Shown: positions 39,001-44,246 of the stretch, in pieces
Layout of the letters: every line of letters begins with the position of its first letter
Numbering within the stretch: the first letter of the stretch is position 1
DNA from: Podocnemis expansa
Lineage: Eukaryota; Chordata; Testudines; Podocnemididae
Length of the DNA stretch: 64,000 nt
Direction: 5' to 3'
NCBI GenBank assembly: GCA_007922195.1
Contig: ML681998.1
Coordinates: forward strand, 14,712,783-14,776,782
Program-made: the position numbers and the translations under genes
The notes under the pieces: model-generated
What the model was told of the DNA's origin: nothing
Databases searched by the model: none
Seen by the model: only the letters and a program-made list of their open reading frames with translations

Positions 39001-41308
39001 ATTTATGATGTGGATAGTGGGTGTCTTTCCAAAAGCCAATTCAAAGGAAGAAGCCACCAAAAAAAAAAAAAAGTGGGCATAGAGCTTTTGAGTTCCAGGG
39101 ACTGACTAGATCACAGGAAGGACGATCCAGTGGTTAGGGGGCTAAATTGGAATGGAGAGTCTCTCTATACAACAGGATGCCCTTCGCAACTGACTGACTC
39201 ACAGGCTGTAAAATTGCAGCATATTTAGGCTCAGGGCCCTGTGAGGAGGGAGGGTCCCAAAGCCAAGGCTCTCCCATGAGCCTGCACATCTACACTGCAG
39301 TCTTGTAGCCCCACAGCTCCAGCTCAAGTCACTTGACATAGGCCAGTGAGGTATGTTTTACTGCATGATAGCCATCCCTTAAAGACCTGTGTTCTTTAAA
39401 TCTGACAGAGTAGGGCATTGAACCCAGGCCTTCTGCATCCTGAGTGAGTGCGCTAACTGCTGGGGAGAAGGCATCACTACCATCTCAGCTTTTTGGCAGG
39501 AAAAGGCTGACCTGCCTTAGACATCCAGCTCTGGGAAAGGGTTCCTAAACAGCAACGAGCACCTTATTTGCAGCCTCAGTTAGGTGCCTGACTCTCTTTA
39601 AAGGGTAGGTTTGTTTAGGCCACAGTTGTCCTACAAAGTTTCCAACTCACTAGCTTAAGCATCTCCCCACTCATCTTGCTGGCTTTTGTGAATCCCACTT
39701 TTCCATATGGATTCCATTAGGCAGCATAGCACTTAAAAGTTAGATGAAGAAAAGAATCAAAAATGACGAGCTGGACAGGACCTTCAGAGATTATCAAGTC
39801 CAGCCCCCTGCACTGAGGCAGGGCTAAGTAAACCTAGATTAGTACCAGCAGGTGTTTATCCAGTATATTCCTGAAAATCTCCAGTGATGGGAATTCACAA
39901 AACACTGAGCCTATTGCTGATCCAGGCCTTAGTTTCTCCATAGGGCTATGTCTACACTTAAGATTGTTAAATTGATTTAACTTAAATTGAGCTAACAATC
40001 AAAATAAAAATTGTTAAATCGATTTAACACGTCCCCACCAGAAACCCAAATTGAACTAGCACATCCATGGACAGGACTTGCTAGTTTGATTTATGAGAGG
40101 GGCACCATGGGAGGTGGGGCAAGATGGCCCCCAAGAAGGACCATGCCCCCATTCAATATATAGAAAGAGGAAAGCACCCTGGGAGGGAGAAGGGCAAGAA
40201 GCGTTAAACCAAAGTAACAGTTAAATCAAAATAACGCAGCACCACTGCATTATTTTGAAAATTTCGATTTAACCGTAATTTTGATAGAAAGTGACGCTTT
40301 ATTATATCAAAATGACCGTTCCTTATTTCAAAATGAGGGGGCTCCTCACTTCAAAATAGTGTAGACATGCACTACTTTAAATTGACAATCCTCATTATTT
40401 TGATTTAAAGTGCAAATGTAGACATATCCTGAGATATAGCACTTCTCTACCTCACAGGAGTTTTGAGGATACACCCATTAACAAGACCATGAGGTGCACA
40501 ACTACTACAGTATTAAATATCCTAGACAAATGTTTCCCTGTACAGTATGCTAGACCTACTTGTGGATTAGGGACCCCATATGTTTTTCCATATTAATGTA
40601 CTTTAAACAATCTTATGTATAAATAATACTTCCTAGGGACTTTAAACATCAGAAGTCCTTTGTTCCTAGCACTGTGCTAAGTAGATAGAATAAGCAGCAT
40701 CCTGAAATTCCCATCTGTGGATACTTTTGGTAATGCAAGTGGATAGCACTTCCATATGCAAAAGAACACTTTTAGGGTAGATAAAGAAACCAGTTATGAA
40801 GTTTCATATTGGGCTCCCATTGTTCCTCTGTCCAGCCTGCTTTGACAAGGGAAAAATAGGGCTGAGCACTGAAACATTAAGGGGGGTGGGGGCACAATAA
40901 AGTGAAAGCCCCTTAGTAAGATTAAAATGCCCCACAACCAGCAGCCGCTGCTGTGATTATATTCTCTGAAGGGAAGGGGAGTGATTAAAGGATAATGAAA
41001 GAATGTAGCAATCACATGCAAAAATGCTAAGAAAAATTTGCAGCATTCAAATGGATTCAAGAGTATTTATGTTCTTGTTAAAAATATGGTTCCATACAGG
41101 CTGCCACAACGTGTTTGTCAAATTACTGCCATTTTAAAAAGAATTTTTCACCTACTTCTATTGGGAAAAATCAAATTAATATTTGAAGGCTATTCTGGCA
41201 AGTTTTCATATTATACTGTGTATTCCAGATAGCTTATTCCTTAACTTATAACTACTGGAAGAAATAACTAAGAGAATGGAAGCCCTCGAAAAGAGACTAA
41301 AATACTGA
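1..41308 (+). CDS. MATN2: Matrilin-2, 3' two-thirds of the gene (split CDS, 15 coding exons seen plus 2 pseudo-exons)
   Basis: Matrilin-2 is a secreted extracellular-matrix adaptor protein. It has two vWA domains flanking a run of EGF modules and a C-terminal coiled coil that makes disulfide-linked oligomers. The window starts inside an EGF exon, so the signal peptide, first vWA domain and any earlier EGF units lie upstream. Seen here in order are nine intact EGF exons, the second vWA domain (two exons), a short linker exon, the conserved segment [18 protein letters not shown], a Cys-x-Cys pair and a heptad coiled coil ending at TGA 41306-41308. Every intron is phase 1, so each exon can be duplicated or skipped without a frameshift. 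The linker and coiled-coil wording distinguishes matrilin-2 from matrilin-1, -3 and -4. The convergent neighbour RPL30 matches the MATN2-RPL30 order known in other amniotes. Identification is firm; exact exon use needs transcripts. Confidence 0.95.
185..307 (+). CDS. MATN2: MATN2 EGF module exon A
   Basis: A 123-nt phase 1-1 exon with acceptor TCCTCAG at 178-184 and donor GTAAGT at 308. It encodes one EGF module with six cysteines in the pattern C-x6-C-x3-C-x8-C-x1-C-x12-C, including the matrilin signature DHGCEHIC and the C-x-C pair. The module starts with NKDLCKSID. It is very similar to the following three exons. Confidence 0.92.
460..582 (+). CDS. MATN2: MATN2 EGF module exon B
   Basis: A 123-nt phase 1-1 exon with a TTCTCAG acceptor ending at 459 and a GTAAGT donor at 583. 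Six cysteines and DHGCEHIC are present, with CQCRDGFAL in the second half. The flanking introns are recognisably copies of the neighbouring introns. Confidence 0.92.
737..859 (+). CDS. MATN2: MATN2 EGF module exon C
   Basis: A 123-nt phase 1-1 exon with a TTCTCAG acceptor ending at 736 and a GTAAGT donor at 860. It encodes a complete six-cysteine EGF module with DHGCEHIC and [16 protein letters not shown]. Confidence 0.92.
1011..1133 (+). CDS. MATN2: MATN2 EGF module exon D
   Basis: A 123-nt phase 1-1 exon with acceptor TTTGCAG ending at 1010. The donor is GTGAGT at 1134, the only GTGAGT in the array. It encodes a complete six-cysteine module ([16 protein letters not shown]). It begins 274 bp after exon C and belongs to the same young repeat block. 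Confidence 0.92.
1226..1348 (+). CDS. MATN2: MATN2 EGF module exon E
   Basis: A 123-nt phase 1-1 exon with acceptor TTCTCAG ending at 1225 and donor GTAAGT at 1349. It is a complete six-cysteine module of a second sequence type: [10 protein letters not shown] replaces the MANSY wording of exons B and C, and [14 protein letters not shown] follows. The preceding intron is only 92 bp. Confidence 0.92.
1511..1631 (+). pseudogene. MATN2: Decayed MATN2 EGF exon (frameshift, weakened donor)
   Basis: This has the acceptor (TTTCTAG ending at 1510) and the full layout of an EGF exon, including five recognisable cysteines and CEHVC. It is 121 nt instead of 123: two bases are missing in the AGAGAGG stretch near 1613, which shifts the frame to an in-frame TAATAA after 1632. 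The donor reads GTAATA instead of GTAAGT. Inclusion would truncate the protein before the second vWA domain, so it is most likely skipped. A sequencing error could mimic the deletion but not the donor change as well. Confidence 0.8.
1774..1896 (+). CDS. MATN2: MATN2 EGF module exon F
   Basis: A 123-nt phase 1-1 exon with acceptor TTTTCAG ending at 1773 and donor GTAAGT at 1897. It is a complete six-cysteine module with [17 protein letters not shown] and [14 protein letters not shown]. It is closely related to exon G. Confidence 0.92.
2054..2176 (+). CDS. MATN2: MATN2 EGF module exon G
   Basis: A 123-nt phase 1-1 exon with acceptor TCTTCAG ending at 2053 and donor GTAAGT at 2177. It is a complete module with [16 protein letters not shown], almost a copy of exon F. 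The usual RED triplet reads RMD here, which does not affect the cysteines. Confidence 0.92.
2337..2441 (+). pseudogene. MATN2: Decayed MATN2 EGF exon (in-frame stop, lost 3' end)
   Basis: The acceptor CCCAG and the first five cysteines are recognisable (DACKS...CEHFCVN...CKC). In-frame TGA at 2423-2425 replaces the GGA glycine codon found in the other units. The segment that should hold the last cysteine and the donor is deleted: the sequence jumps from CTGAGAGAG to intron-like AATTGTTACCTGATATTTAC. Without a donor it cannot be spliced as a normal internal exon. Confidence 0.82.
2511..2633 (+). CDS. MATN2: MATN2 last EGF module exon
   Basis: A 123-nt phase 1-1 exon with acceptor ATCCTCAG ending at 2510 and donor GTAAGT at 2634. 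It is a complete six-cysteine module ([31 protein letters not shown]). It is the final EGF before the 20-kb intron and the second vWA domain. Its last base joins GA at 22655 to give an arginine codon. Confidence 0.92.
4669..5096. mobile_element. Harbinger-like non-autonomous DNA transposon (decayed)
   Basis: It begins with AGCTATGTCTACACTTA, the terminal motif also seen at 16925 and 39946. The arms are rich in TTCGAACT and TTCAAATT words, and it ends in a degraded copy near CAGTGTGGCCATGGAC. The interior holds the CACCATGGGA segment shared with the 39946 copy. The class is inferred from the terminal motif; flanking 3-bp duplications are not clear. Confidence 0.5.
5871..5940 (-). mobile_element. 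CR1 LINE 3'-end fragment
   Basis: The stretch ATAGAACTGGAAGGGACC and the following TTGAGTCCAGTCC are the reverse complement of the conserved CR1 3' end seen at 24390-24446. Only about 70 bp are preserved. Confidence 0.65.
7428..7763. mobile_element. hAT-like non-autonomous element
   Basis: The 3' end reads GGATTGCCAACCTCTG followed by GTATAGAC. The 5' end (CCAACGGTCTGCAACC) follows GTATAGGA, an imperfect 8-bp duplication with 6 of 8 matches. The interior mentions AGAGCCGCATGCAGCTC and GTGGCTCTGAAAAC, wording shared with the 15978 element. Confidence 0.55.
8139..8163 (+). repeat. (TG)n microsatellite
   Basis: About twelve uninterrupted TG units. Confidence 0.9.
8902..9749 (+). repeat. 5' LTR (848 bp)
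   Basis: It starts TGTGACAGGG and ends CCCCGCGACA. It holds two TATA-like boxes (TTATATAAG at 8948-8956 and GATAAAAGG near 9009 next to GGGCGGGG). Six copies of a 61-bp minisatellite occupy about 9354-9720. The sequence right after it, TAGTGGTGAAGAGTGCAGG, is the expected place for the tRNA primer site, but I could not match it to a named tRNA. Confidence 0.9.
9354..9720 (+). repeat. 61-bp minisatellite inside the 5' LTR (6 units)
   Basis: Units begin at about 9354, 9415, 9476, 9537, 9598 and 9660. Each carries ATAGAGACTG, TTTGTGGACTGTGGCTGCT and GCCCCNCCCTGGGG. The other LTR has only two units. Confidence 0.9.
9855..10976 (+). pseudogene. Retrotransposon gag with SCAN-like region and zinc knuckle (broken)
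   Basis: The first ATG after the LTR is at 9855. The N-terminal part is glutamine-rich. An in-frame TAA interrupts it at 9960-9962 (CAA in the surrounding glutamine repeat context), and the frame continues to 10466. Frame breaks between about 10430 and 10550 separate the middle from the C-terminal part, which is open in the 10506-11309 frame. The segment about 10335-10640 has SCAN-like wording: ETYHQRLQ, then LEQFIQVLP in another frame, then [25 protein letters not shown] knuckle C-x2-C-x4-H-x4-C lies at 10866-10907. Such gag proteins form the capsid shell and bind the element RNA. Confidence 0.85.
10977..11309 (+). CDS. Retrotransposon aspartic protease domain
   Basis: It lies in the same open frame as the gag C-terminus (ATG 10506, stop after 11309). 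The catalytic triad is Asp-Ser-Gly ([14 protein letters not shown] at 11028-11030), and the conserved [10 protein letters not shown] block lies near the C-terminus. The domain is about 100 residues, normal for a retroviral-type protease that works as a dimer to cut the polyprotein. No break is seen within it. Confidence 0.8.
   Translation, partial: KLVVPVQIGRTNNWAFIDSGCSQTLVREGLVSGLREPGPVIHLQCIHGDVHPYATTRIYLTVGSRTENIRVGVVPRLTYPVVLGQEWPEFGKLLQEYDPRPTQAPDASTS
11370..12785 (+). CDS. Retrotransposon integrase (placed upstream of RT)
   Basis: An open frame of 471 codons. An HHCC zinc-binding head spans about residues 98-141 (HLAH, then CTSCPEC). The catalytic core has D170 (GMDLVG), D229 (TDEGTNV) and E265 (GLVERFN). 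The spacing between the last two is exactly 35 residues, the DD35E signature of retroviral-type integrases. A C-terminal KWQGPYEIV segment follows; I see no chromodomain. The reading frame differs from those of protease and RT, and it overlaps the RT frame by about 100 bases. Its position before RT is the notable feature. Confidence 0.92.
   Translation: MGQATSETDVGSPLEMAEGQLKEGKEFLQEQQEDLTLRYAWEQATNPDLESGDDPPKTQGPRFEICQDHLYRVVRDPQTQEILYQLLVLQRFRREILHLAHDIPWARQLGWEKTLQRISQRFYWPGIYREVRDFCTSCPECQQTKPAGVPRAPLIPMPVVGEPFERVGMDLVGLLEPSQAGNRFILVIVDYATRYPEVIPLRVAKAPNIATELMKVFARVGIPKEILTDEGTNVSSKLIGELCRLMKIRTIRTAVYHPQTDGLVERFNGTVKSMLRKFVQEDPRHWDSLLPALLLTIREVPQASTGFSPFELLYGRRPRGILALLKEEWETQETRVQGTVHYIIKLRERLRLLGVFAQENLKQAQGAQSQQYNIGLQNRSFKPGDKVLLLLLSCELKLLTKWQGPYEIVHWPHLLSYEVRLPGRRKEVRIYHINLLKKWVEQEALWIAPPKPLNQTWGPPWGRPRGPPCQW
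12683..14122 (+). CDS. Retrotransposon reverse transcriptase and RNase H
   Basis: An open frame of 479 codons. RT core: [25 protein letters not shown], catalytic Asp168 ([14 protein letters not shown]), MPFGL, and YIDD at residues 229-232. RNase H follows with [14 protein letters not shown], the IEKEAL glutamate and [11 protein letters not shown]. The frame stops at TGA 14120-14122, just after FTVAH, where the downstream codons still look coding (PGQKHTNAD), so this TGA is a disabling change. Residues about 76-107 look foreign because an 88-bp piece is inverted. There is no integrase downstream. Confidence 0.92.
   Translation: MGGTRSLVDCPTKTPEPDLGPSMGETAGPALPVVGPDLNPEQQNQLQELLSKFPDVLSAQPGKTRLISHHISTTPILSMFSNSCLTAGHIFHGRGCGLSLTFCPGVVEESKSEWRSPIVLVPKPDGTLRFCIDFRKVNAISRFDAYPMPRVDELLEKLGEAKYLSTIDLTKRYWQIPLTPNSRPKTAFSMPFGLFQFVTMPFGLHGAAATFQRLMNKVLQPHDSYAAAYIDDIVIYSSDWKSHLEHLSQVLGALREANLTANPAKCHLGQREVTYLGYVVGGGTLRPLISKVQALANTPRPHTKRQVRQFLGLAGYYRRFVPVFATMAAPLLDLNKNSAPKRVQRTDCCERAFRALKEKLMQEPVLIHPNFNNNFILQTDASGVGLGAVLSQEINGEEQPILYVSRKLFPRKTQYSTIEKEALGAKWAIDALCYYLLGANFTLVTDHAALRWLHAMKDIDPCLMWWYLSLQPYHFTVAH
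14205..14218 (+). promoter_or_regulatory. Polypurine tract of the LTR element
   Basis: AAGGGAGGGGGTG lies directly before the TGTGAC start of the 3' LTR. This is the usual place for the plus-strand DNA primer. Confidence 0.7.
14219..14834 (+). repeat. 3' LTR (616 bp)
   Basis: It starts TGTGACGGGG and ends CCCCGTGACA. It is collinear with the 5' LTR except for scattered substitutions, a short CTACACCC duplication near 14610, and only two minisatellite units (from about 14684 and 14745) instead of six. Confidence 0.9.
15602..15867. mobile_element. hAT-type MITE with TAGAGCCCTGCA ends
   Basis: The ends TAGAGCCCTGCA and TGCAGGGCTCTA are perfect inverted copies. The perfect 8-bp duplication CTAATGGG flanks it (15594-15601 and 15868-15875). 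The interior consists of two related ~130-bp units rich in GGATATCCGCGGA words. A second copy lies at 27344. Confidence 0.9.
15978..16163. mobile_element. hAT-type MITE with GTGGCTCTTGA repeats
   Basis: The perfect 8-bp duplication GTCTACAC flanks it (15970-15977 and 16164-16171). The ends CAAGTATGGCCAAAC and GTTTGGCAACCCCTG are imperfect inverted copies. TGTGGCTCTTGA recurs inside. Confidence 0.8.
16195..16924. other. Repeat-like intronic DNA, possible hAT 5' end
   Basis: CAGAGGTGTCAAACTCATT near 16195 resembles a hAT terminus, and a pyrimidine-rich stretch follows (about 16270-16600). I could not find a matching 3' end or duplication, so the element is not delimited. Confidence 0.35.
16925..18225. 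mobile_element. Harbinger-like non-autonomous element, 1.3 kb
   Basis: The termini GGGTATGTCTACACTTAGA and TCTAAGTGTAGACATAATC are inverted copies of each other. TAA and TAG flank the element, compatible with a decayed 3-bp duplication. The arms are rich in GAATTCGAA and TTCGAATT words. The middle (about 17180-18060) is unusually GC-rich and gives many long but meaningless open frames. No transposase is seen. Confidence 0.7.
20640..20945 (-). pseudogene. Decayed Myb/SANT-type DNA-binding ORF
   Basis: On the minus strand one frame reads [20 protein letters not shown] and, after frame breaks, [17 protein letters not shown]. This wording is typical of the Myb/SANT-like proteins of Harbinger transposons and of host genes derived from them. 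The start, the frame and any transposase partner are lost. It may belong to an old Harbinger copy or a processed pseudogene. Confidence 0.6.
21621..21740 (+). mobile_element. tRNA-like SINE (turtle type)
   Basis: The head is GGGTTAGCTGTGTTAGTC, followed by TTTTCTCCCACAAAAGCTCATGC and the tail AGTCTTTAAGTGCTACAGGACTCCTTG. Head and tail match other copies in this window. Confidence 0.7.
22655..23068 (+). CDS. MATN2: MATN2 second vWA domain, first exon
   Basis: A 414-nt phase 1-1 exon with acceptor TTTAAATAG and donor GTAATC. It encodes [19 protein letters not shown] and most of the von Willebrand A fold. The full metal-ion-dependent adhesion site is present: DGSKS (22693-22707), the threonine of MTGLAL (22912-22914) and the aspartate of FTDGR (23014-23016). 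Collagen and other matrix proteins are the usual ligands of such domains. The exon matches the second vWA of matrilins in position, after the EGF run and before the coiled coil. Confidence 0.95.
23430..24446 (+). mobile_element. CR1 LINE, 5'-truncated, with broken RT
   Basis: A non-LTR reverse transcriptase fragment with [21 protein letters not shown] and FADDTK. It is followed, after a frame break, by a 193-codon open frame (from 23786) with the CR1 C-terminal wording [18 protein letters not shown] and [12 protein letters not shown]. It ends in the CR1 3' motif GGTTGGACTAGATGACCTC and CTGTGATTCTATGATT. It sits in the intron between the two vWA exons, in sense orientation. Confidence 0.92.
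24772..25106. mobile_element. hAT-type element, GGTTCCCAACC family
   Basis: Ends are CAGTTGGTTCCCAACC and GGTTGGGAACCACTT. The flanking 8-mers GTCTAGAT (24764-24771) and CTCTAGAT (25107-25114) differ at one base. The interior holds CATGGACCCCCAA and CCGTGGACCCTGGGG-like words shared with the other copies in this window. Confidence 0.82.
25932..26180 (+). mobile_element. Penelope-like element 3' tail fragment
   Basis: It is collinear with the 3' tail of the element at 33560-36000: TGCTGTTACAGTATGACCTG, TTATTTCCTCCCATTTTGTAAG, AGCTCATGCAATAAAT and the CACAGGACTCCTTGTT end. There is no coding part. Confidence 0.7.
26567..26719 (+). CDS. MATN2: MATN2 second vWA domain, last exon
   Basis: A 153-nt phase 1-1 exon with acceptor TTGCACACAG and donor GTACCA. 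It encodes [20 protein letters not shown] and then [24 protein letters not shown]. This completes the C-terminal beta strand and last helix of the vWA fold and ends with the conserved closing cysteine. Confidence 0.95.
27344..27565. mobile_element. hAT-type MITE, TAGAGCCCTGCA family, truncated
   Basis: It starts TAGAGCCCTGCAC and follows the reverse complement of the 15602-15867 element through two internal units (CCACAAGAAATGGTCC twice). It lacks the opposite terminus. A loose TAGAGCCCTGCATG at 27594 lies in the same, not inverted, direction. Confidence 0.7.
28763..28846. repeat. Short foldback (84 bp)
   Basis: GCTTTTGGGGTAGG (28763-28776) pairs perfectly with CCTACCCCAAAAGC (28833-28846). 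Partial pairing continues inward. It may be the core of a small foldback element. Confidence 0.7.
32219..32290 (+). CDS. MATN2: MATN2 linker exon, probably alternatively spliced
   Basis: A 72-nt phase 1-1 exon with acceptor TTTCTGCCAG and donor GTTAGA. It encodes [20 protein letters not shown], a polar, proline-containing linker that begins like the segment following the second vWA domain in mammalian matrilin-2 (ALED...). A linker in this position is known to be subject to alternative splicing. The frame is kept whether or not the exon is used. The donor is weaker than in neighbouring exons, which fits optional use. The assignment rests on frame, position and partial wording. Confidence 0.75.
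32944..33057 (+). CDS. MATN2: MATN2 unique-segment exon before the coiled coil
   Basis: A 114-nt phase 1-1 exon with acceptor TTTCCTACAG and donor GTAATC. It encodes [20 protein letters not shown] and HQYLFEEE. The [13 protein letters not shown] wording is diagnostic for matrilin-2 between the vWA domain and the coiled coil. Confidence 0.93.
33402..33500 (+). CDS. MATN2: MATN2 first coiled-coil exon
   Basis: A 99-nt phase 1-1 exon with acceptor TGCTTTTCTAG. It encodes [20 protein letters not shown] then [12 protein letters not shown]. The Cys-Asn-Cys pair (33431-33439) is the site of the interchain disulfides that lock matrilin oligomers, and the heptad pattern starts right after it. The 5' splice site is not GT: the exon ends at 33500 directly before ATATCCTTT, the U12-type AT-AC donor. 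Confidence 0.93.
33501..33509 (+). promoter_or_regulatory. U12-type AT-AC 5' splice site
   Basis: ATATCCTTT matches the minor-spliceosome donor consensus in full. Using it keeps the reading frame (R then L) into the last exon. Confidence 0.92.
33555..36000 (-). mobile_element. Penelope-like retroelement with GIY-YIG endonuclease (decayed)
   Basis: Read on the minus strand from about 36000. It has an N-terminal segment ([14 protein letters not shown], 35929 down), an RT block with [17 protein letters not shown] and [13 protein letters not shown] (35368-35024), an RT palm block with YTDGIFILW (34950-34642), and a GIY-YIG endonuclease with [20 protein letters not shown] (34128-33829). A 3' tail follows. 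The RT palm reads YTDG instead of the catalytic Y-x-D-D. The frame is broken several times, so the copy is dead. It sits antisense in the last MATN2 intron. Confidence 0.9.
36218..38070 (-). mobile_element. CR1 LINE (5'-truncated, broken RT)
   Basis: The minus strand carries [15 protein letters not shown] (37911 down), [15 protein letters not shown] with [15 protein letters not shown] (37600-37193), [20 protein letters not shown] (36999-36610) and [20 protein letters not shown] (36600 down). It ends in the CR1 3' motif near 36230. The order is that of CR1 ORF2. Multiple frame breaks are present. It is antisense to MATN2. Confidence 0.92.
38071..39754 (+). other. MATN2 last intron, no feature recognised
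   Basis: 1.7 kb of AT-rich intron with one A run at 39060. I see no coding or repeat signature here. Confidence 0.5.
39755..39905 (-). mobile_element. CR1 LINE 3'-end fragment
   Basis: GAGCTGGACAGGACCTTCAG, TCAAGTCCAGCCCCCTGC and CTCCAGTGATGGGAATTC follow the reverse complement of a CR1 3' end, more diverged than the 36218 copy. Confidence 0.65.
39946..40433. mobile_element. Harbinger-like non-autonomous element
   Basis: The termini GGCTATGTCTACACTTAA and GCAAATGTAGACATATCC are imperfect inverted copies. The interior shares GGGGCACCATGGGAGG and the AT-rich arms with the copy at 4669-5096. Confidence 0.65.
41237..41255 (+). promoter_or_regulatory. U12 branch site and AC 3' splice site
   Basis: TTCCTTAAC at 41237-41245 is a perfect minor-class branch-point motif. 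The intron ends in AC at 41254-41255, about 10 bases downstream, the short distance typical of U12 introns. There is no polypyrimidine tract, as expected. Confidence 0.92.
41256..41308 (+). CDS. MATN2: MATN2 terminal exon: coiled coil and stop
   Basis: It encodes (L)[16 protein letters not shown] then TGA at 41306-41308. Leucine, isoleucine and methionine at heptad positions continue the oligomerising coiled coil from the previous exon. The codon across the splice (T from 33500 plus TG) is a leucine. A 3' UTR follows. Confidence 0.93.
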
Positions 41309-41605
41309 TGAAGATTTAACAGAAGTGTACACTGTACTGTATATTTATATATACAAGCTGTAACAAAGCTATTTTGTTAAAAGCAGTACAAAGCTATGTA
41401 GCACAAATTTTTGTGTCTAAGGGAAAAGAACATTTTTGGACCCAGTATTTACATACTGAAGTATGTCATTCTTTTTGCATTGATTGCAGTAAGATGTTGA
41501 AAGGAACTTATATAAAAAAAAGCTATTAGTAAAATTGCCAAGTAGAAAACACTTGAATTTATAAGCTATGCAATGAGAAATAAAATGCTGTTATTTTTAA
41601 ATTTT
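41309..41605 (+). promoter_or_regulatory. MATN2: MATN2 3' UTR with polyadenylation signal
   Basis: AT-rich sequence after the stop. The canonical AATAAA lies at 41579-41584, so cleavage is expected around 41595-41610. Other downstream signals cannot be ruled out. Confidence 0.65.
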
Positions 41606-43365
41606 AAATGAAACATCCATGGTGTGTTTGTTTTTAGACTACTTACTGGTGTTTATTTTGAGGAAGTTCTATGGCCTGTGTTACACAGTTGGTCAGACTT
41701 GTGATCAAAATGGTCCTCTTCTGCTCTTGGAGTCTATTACTCTGTCAGTCCTTTTTGCTTCACTGCGTGTGCACCATCTCTTGCTCCCTCAGCCATATTA
41801 AGTGTGAAGCCTAAATCTGACTATAAACCAATCTGCAAGTTTCACATAAACCTCCTTCACCTAGCACAAAACATTGCCCATGGAAAACCTGAGAATGAAT
41901 GTAGCCCTATTTAATAGGTTTTTACTTGCATCACAACTGTCAGCACAAACTCAAACTGCAGCATGTTCTTGCATTATTACAGGTGTTTGCGCAGCACCAA
42001 AGTATCAGTTTTTCATGTATGTGTTCTGGATACAACAGGAAATATCCTTTCACCTGGAACTTTAGGTCCTGCAAATCCATGGACCATTTTCTGCAGATCT
42101 CAAAGGCAGGGAAGCAGTTGTCTACAGCTTGTAGCCTTTAAAGCTGCTTCCCTGCCTTCAAGAGCCAGGGTGGAGCTGGCCACACAATAGCTAGCTGGCA
42201 GCAGGAGGGAGCTGGTCACCAAACTGCTGACTGGCAGCAGAGACTGCAGATGCAACTAGACATAAAATAGGTAGTGCAGATTGTGGGTCAGAGAGGTTGA
42301 GTCTTACAGATGCAAATACAGTTTTGTAGCTGTGCAGGATTCTAGCACTCCTGCCATTGAACAGAATTCACAATTGATTTGGTCCCAACCTACATTCTAA
42401 CACTAAACTCTTCAGCTCAAGACTCAAACTCATTGGTAAAATATCCAGAATACCATCTGCACTATACAATCAGCCTCCCCCATCACAATTTTGCACGCAG
42501 ATGACCACAAATGAAGTAGCCTCTACATAAATCCAGAAGTCTTCTGTCACTGCTTTCACAAGCACCTGCACTTTCTCAGCTTCTGCTGGGTTATTTTAAA
42601 CTAGTCCTCTAGGCTTATACTACTGCCACACAGCTGTTCCTAATTTTTAAGCCCAGAGCCCACTTGAGAAGTTCAAGAGTTTACAAGTCTTCCACCTACT
42701 GTTTCAGTCCTCCCTGAGGCAGTTGCTTTAGCATTCAAAGTTGTGTTTTATTTAGTCTTCAGTGAGAGAGACATGCAAGTTTCTCCAGTTAGGGGGTGGA
42801 ATATGGGATTCCAAATGTTTCAGGGAGAATGGTCCTACCTAGAAGGAATCCCCACTCACAGATGCTTCAATTTGGGAGCCATACAGAAGACACTTTTCTC
42901 AAATTCTCAAGCTAGACAATGCTGCTCTTGTCGACTATGAAAAGTAGAGTTGAGCAAATGATTTATTTTTTAAGGTGGTCACCGAACCAAAAAGTGGTTA
43001 GTTTCAAACTGACACTGAATTTATTTCTTCTCACCAAAACAAGATTACAGATGAACAGAGCTGGGAAAAAATTTTCCTGAACTGCCATTTCACCATCTCT
43101 GCTTCCACTCCCTGAAGTCTACCAAGCTGTGGGTACCTGCTTATTCACAAGTAAATCCACTCACGTCTTAAGCCCCAACTGTGCCAACAGACGTTTTCTC
43201 TCCAGAGAACATGGACACTTTCAGATGAAAACAAGCTCTATCCACAAGAAACCTAAAGGATGCTCAAACTCCCCCCAAAATCCATTAGTTTGTTACTGCC
43301 ATCCTCTCTCCTTGGAGTGTGCTTTATATTTTTTTTTTTCCTGCTCTGTATCAAATCAAATCAAA

Positions 43366-43440
43366 TCATAGGGCTGGAAGGGACCTCGTGAGATCGAGTC
43401 CAACCCCCCCTGGGAATTGAACCCAGGACCTTCTGAAACA
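43366..43440 (-). mobile_element. CR1 LINE 3'-end fragment
   Basis: ATAGGGCTGGAAGGGACC and GAGTCCAACCCCCC are the reverse complement of the CR1 3' end. The hAT element at 43449 inserted just beside it. Confidence 0.65.
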
Positions 43441-43448
43441 ATTTAGTG

Positions 43449-43647
43449 CAGGGGTCTCAAACACACAGCCCGTGGGCCACATGCGGCCCATAAAGCTATT
43501 TCTTGCAGGCCACAATGACACAATTGTTATCGATATTTGCAATATCATTGTATGGAAAGGTTTCAGTGGTGCAGCCCTTAGGCTACCAAAATAATCCTCA
43601 TGAGGCCCTCTGCTAGTCCTCATGGTGATTTGAGTTTGAGACCCCTG
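43449..43647. mobile_element. hAT-type MITE, CAGGGGTCTCAAAC family (intact copy)
   Basis: CAGGGGTCTCAAAC and GTTTGAGACCCCTG are perfect 14-bp inverted ends. The perfect 8-bp duplication ATTTAGTG flanks it (43441-43448 and 43648-43655). It is 199 bp long and is the uninterrupted relative of the 8742-14890 element. Confidence 0.93.
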
Positions 43648-44246
43648 ATTTAGTGTCTGGACAAGTAGCATACAAGTTCCCTTTTGATTTCAGCTTGCCA
43701 AAAATGGAGTCATCTGCTAACATCTTTCCAGACAAGCAGTAGCATTTTCTGCATATTCTCTCTAGTTACATAACCAAACATCCATTGTGGGGATGGAAGT
43801 ATAACCTTCTGTAGTCTCATCTCTTTCCTAGATCTTAAAGAAACAAAACCAACTAATTTTAATTCAAATAAACCTCTTACTGTCTATGTATTTTAAAATA
43901 AAATTCTCCCCAACTCCACTTTGCTTACCTAGCTTAGGCTTACTTCAAATGCAATTGATTAATTTTTTAAGGCTGTTTTAAGCCACACTCCTATTGAATT
44001 ACTCAAACAGAATAAAAGCACAAACTTATGATTTTACAACCAACTTCATGGATTCTTATTCTACTTCCCAGATTTAGTTTGAGCCTTTATAAAGTTGTGG
44101 ACTATTTTTCTGTAGAGCACATTTCTTACAGAAAAGGCTGTACAGAAATGGTAATCAGTCTCTATTTGCACACTTGCACCCCAAACAGCAACAGTATAAT
44201 TAATACAAAATACAGGCTTTTTTTTTTAAATAAATCTGTAGCCGGT

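Larger units (their letters stand above)
41606..44246. other. Interval between the convergent genes
   Basis: About 2.6 kb between the MATN2 and RPL30 3' ends. It holds an inverted repeat (GGCAGGGAAGCAG at 42108 and CTGCTTCCCTGCC near 42145), a CR1 fragment and a hAT element. No gene is recognised. Confidence 0.6.
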
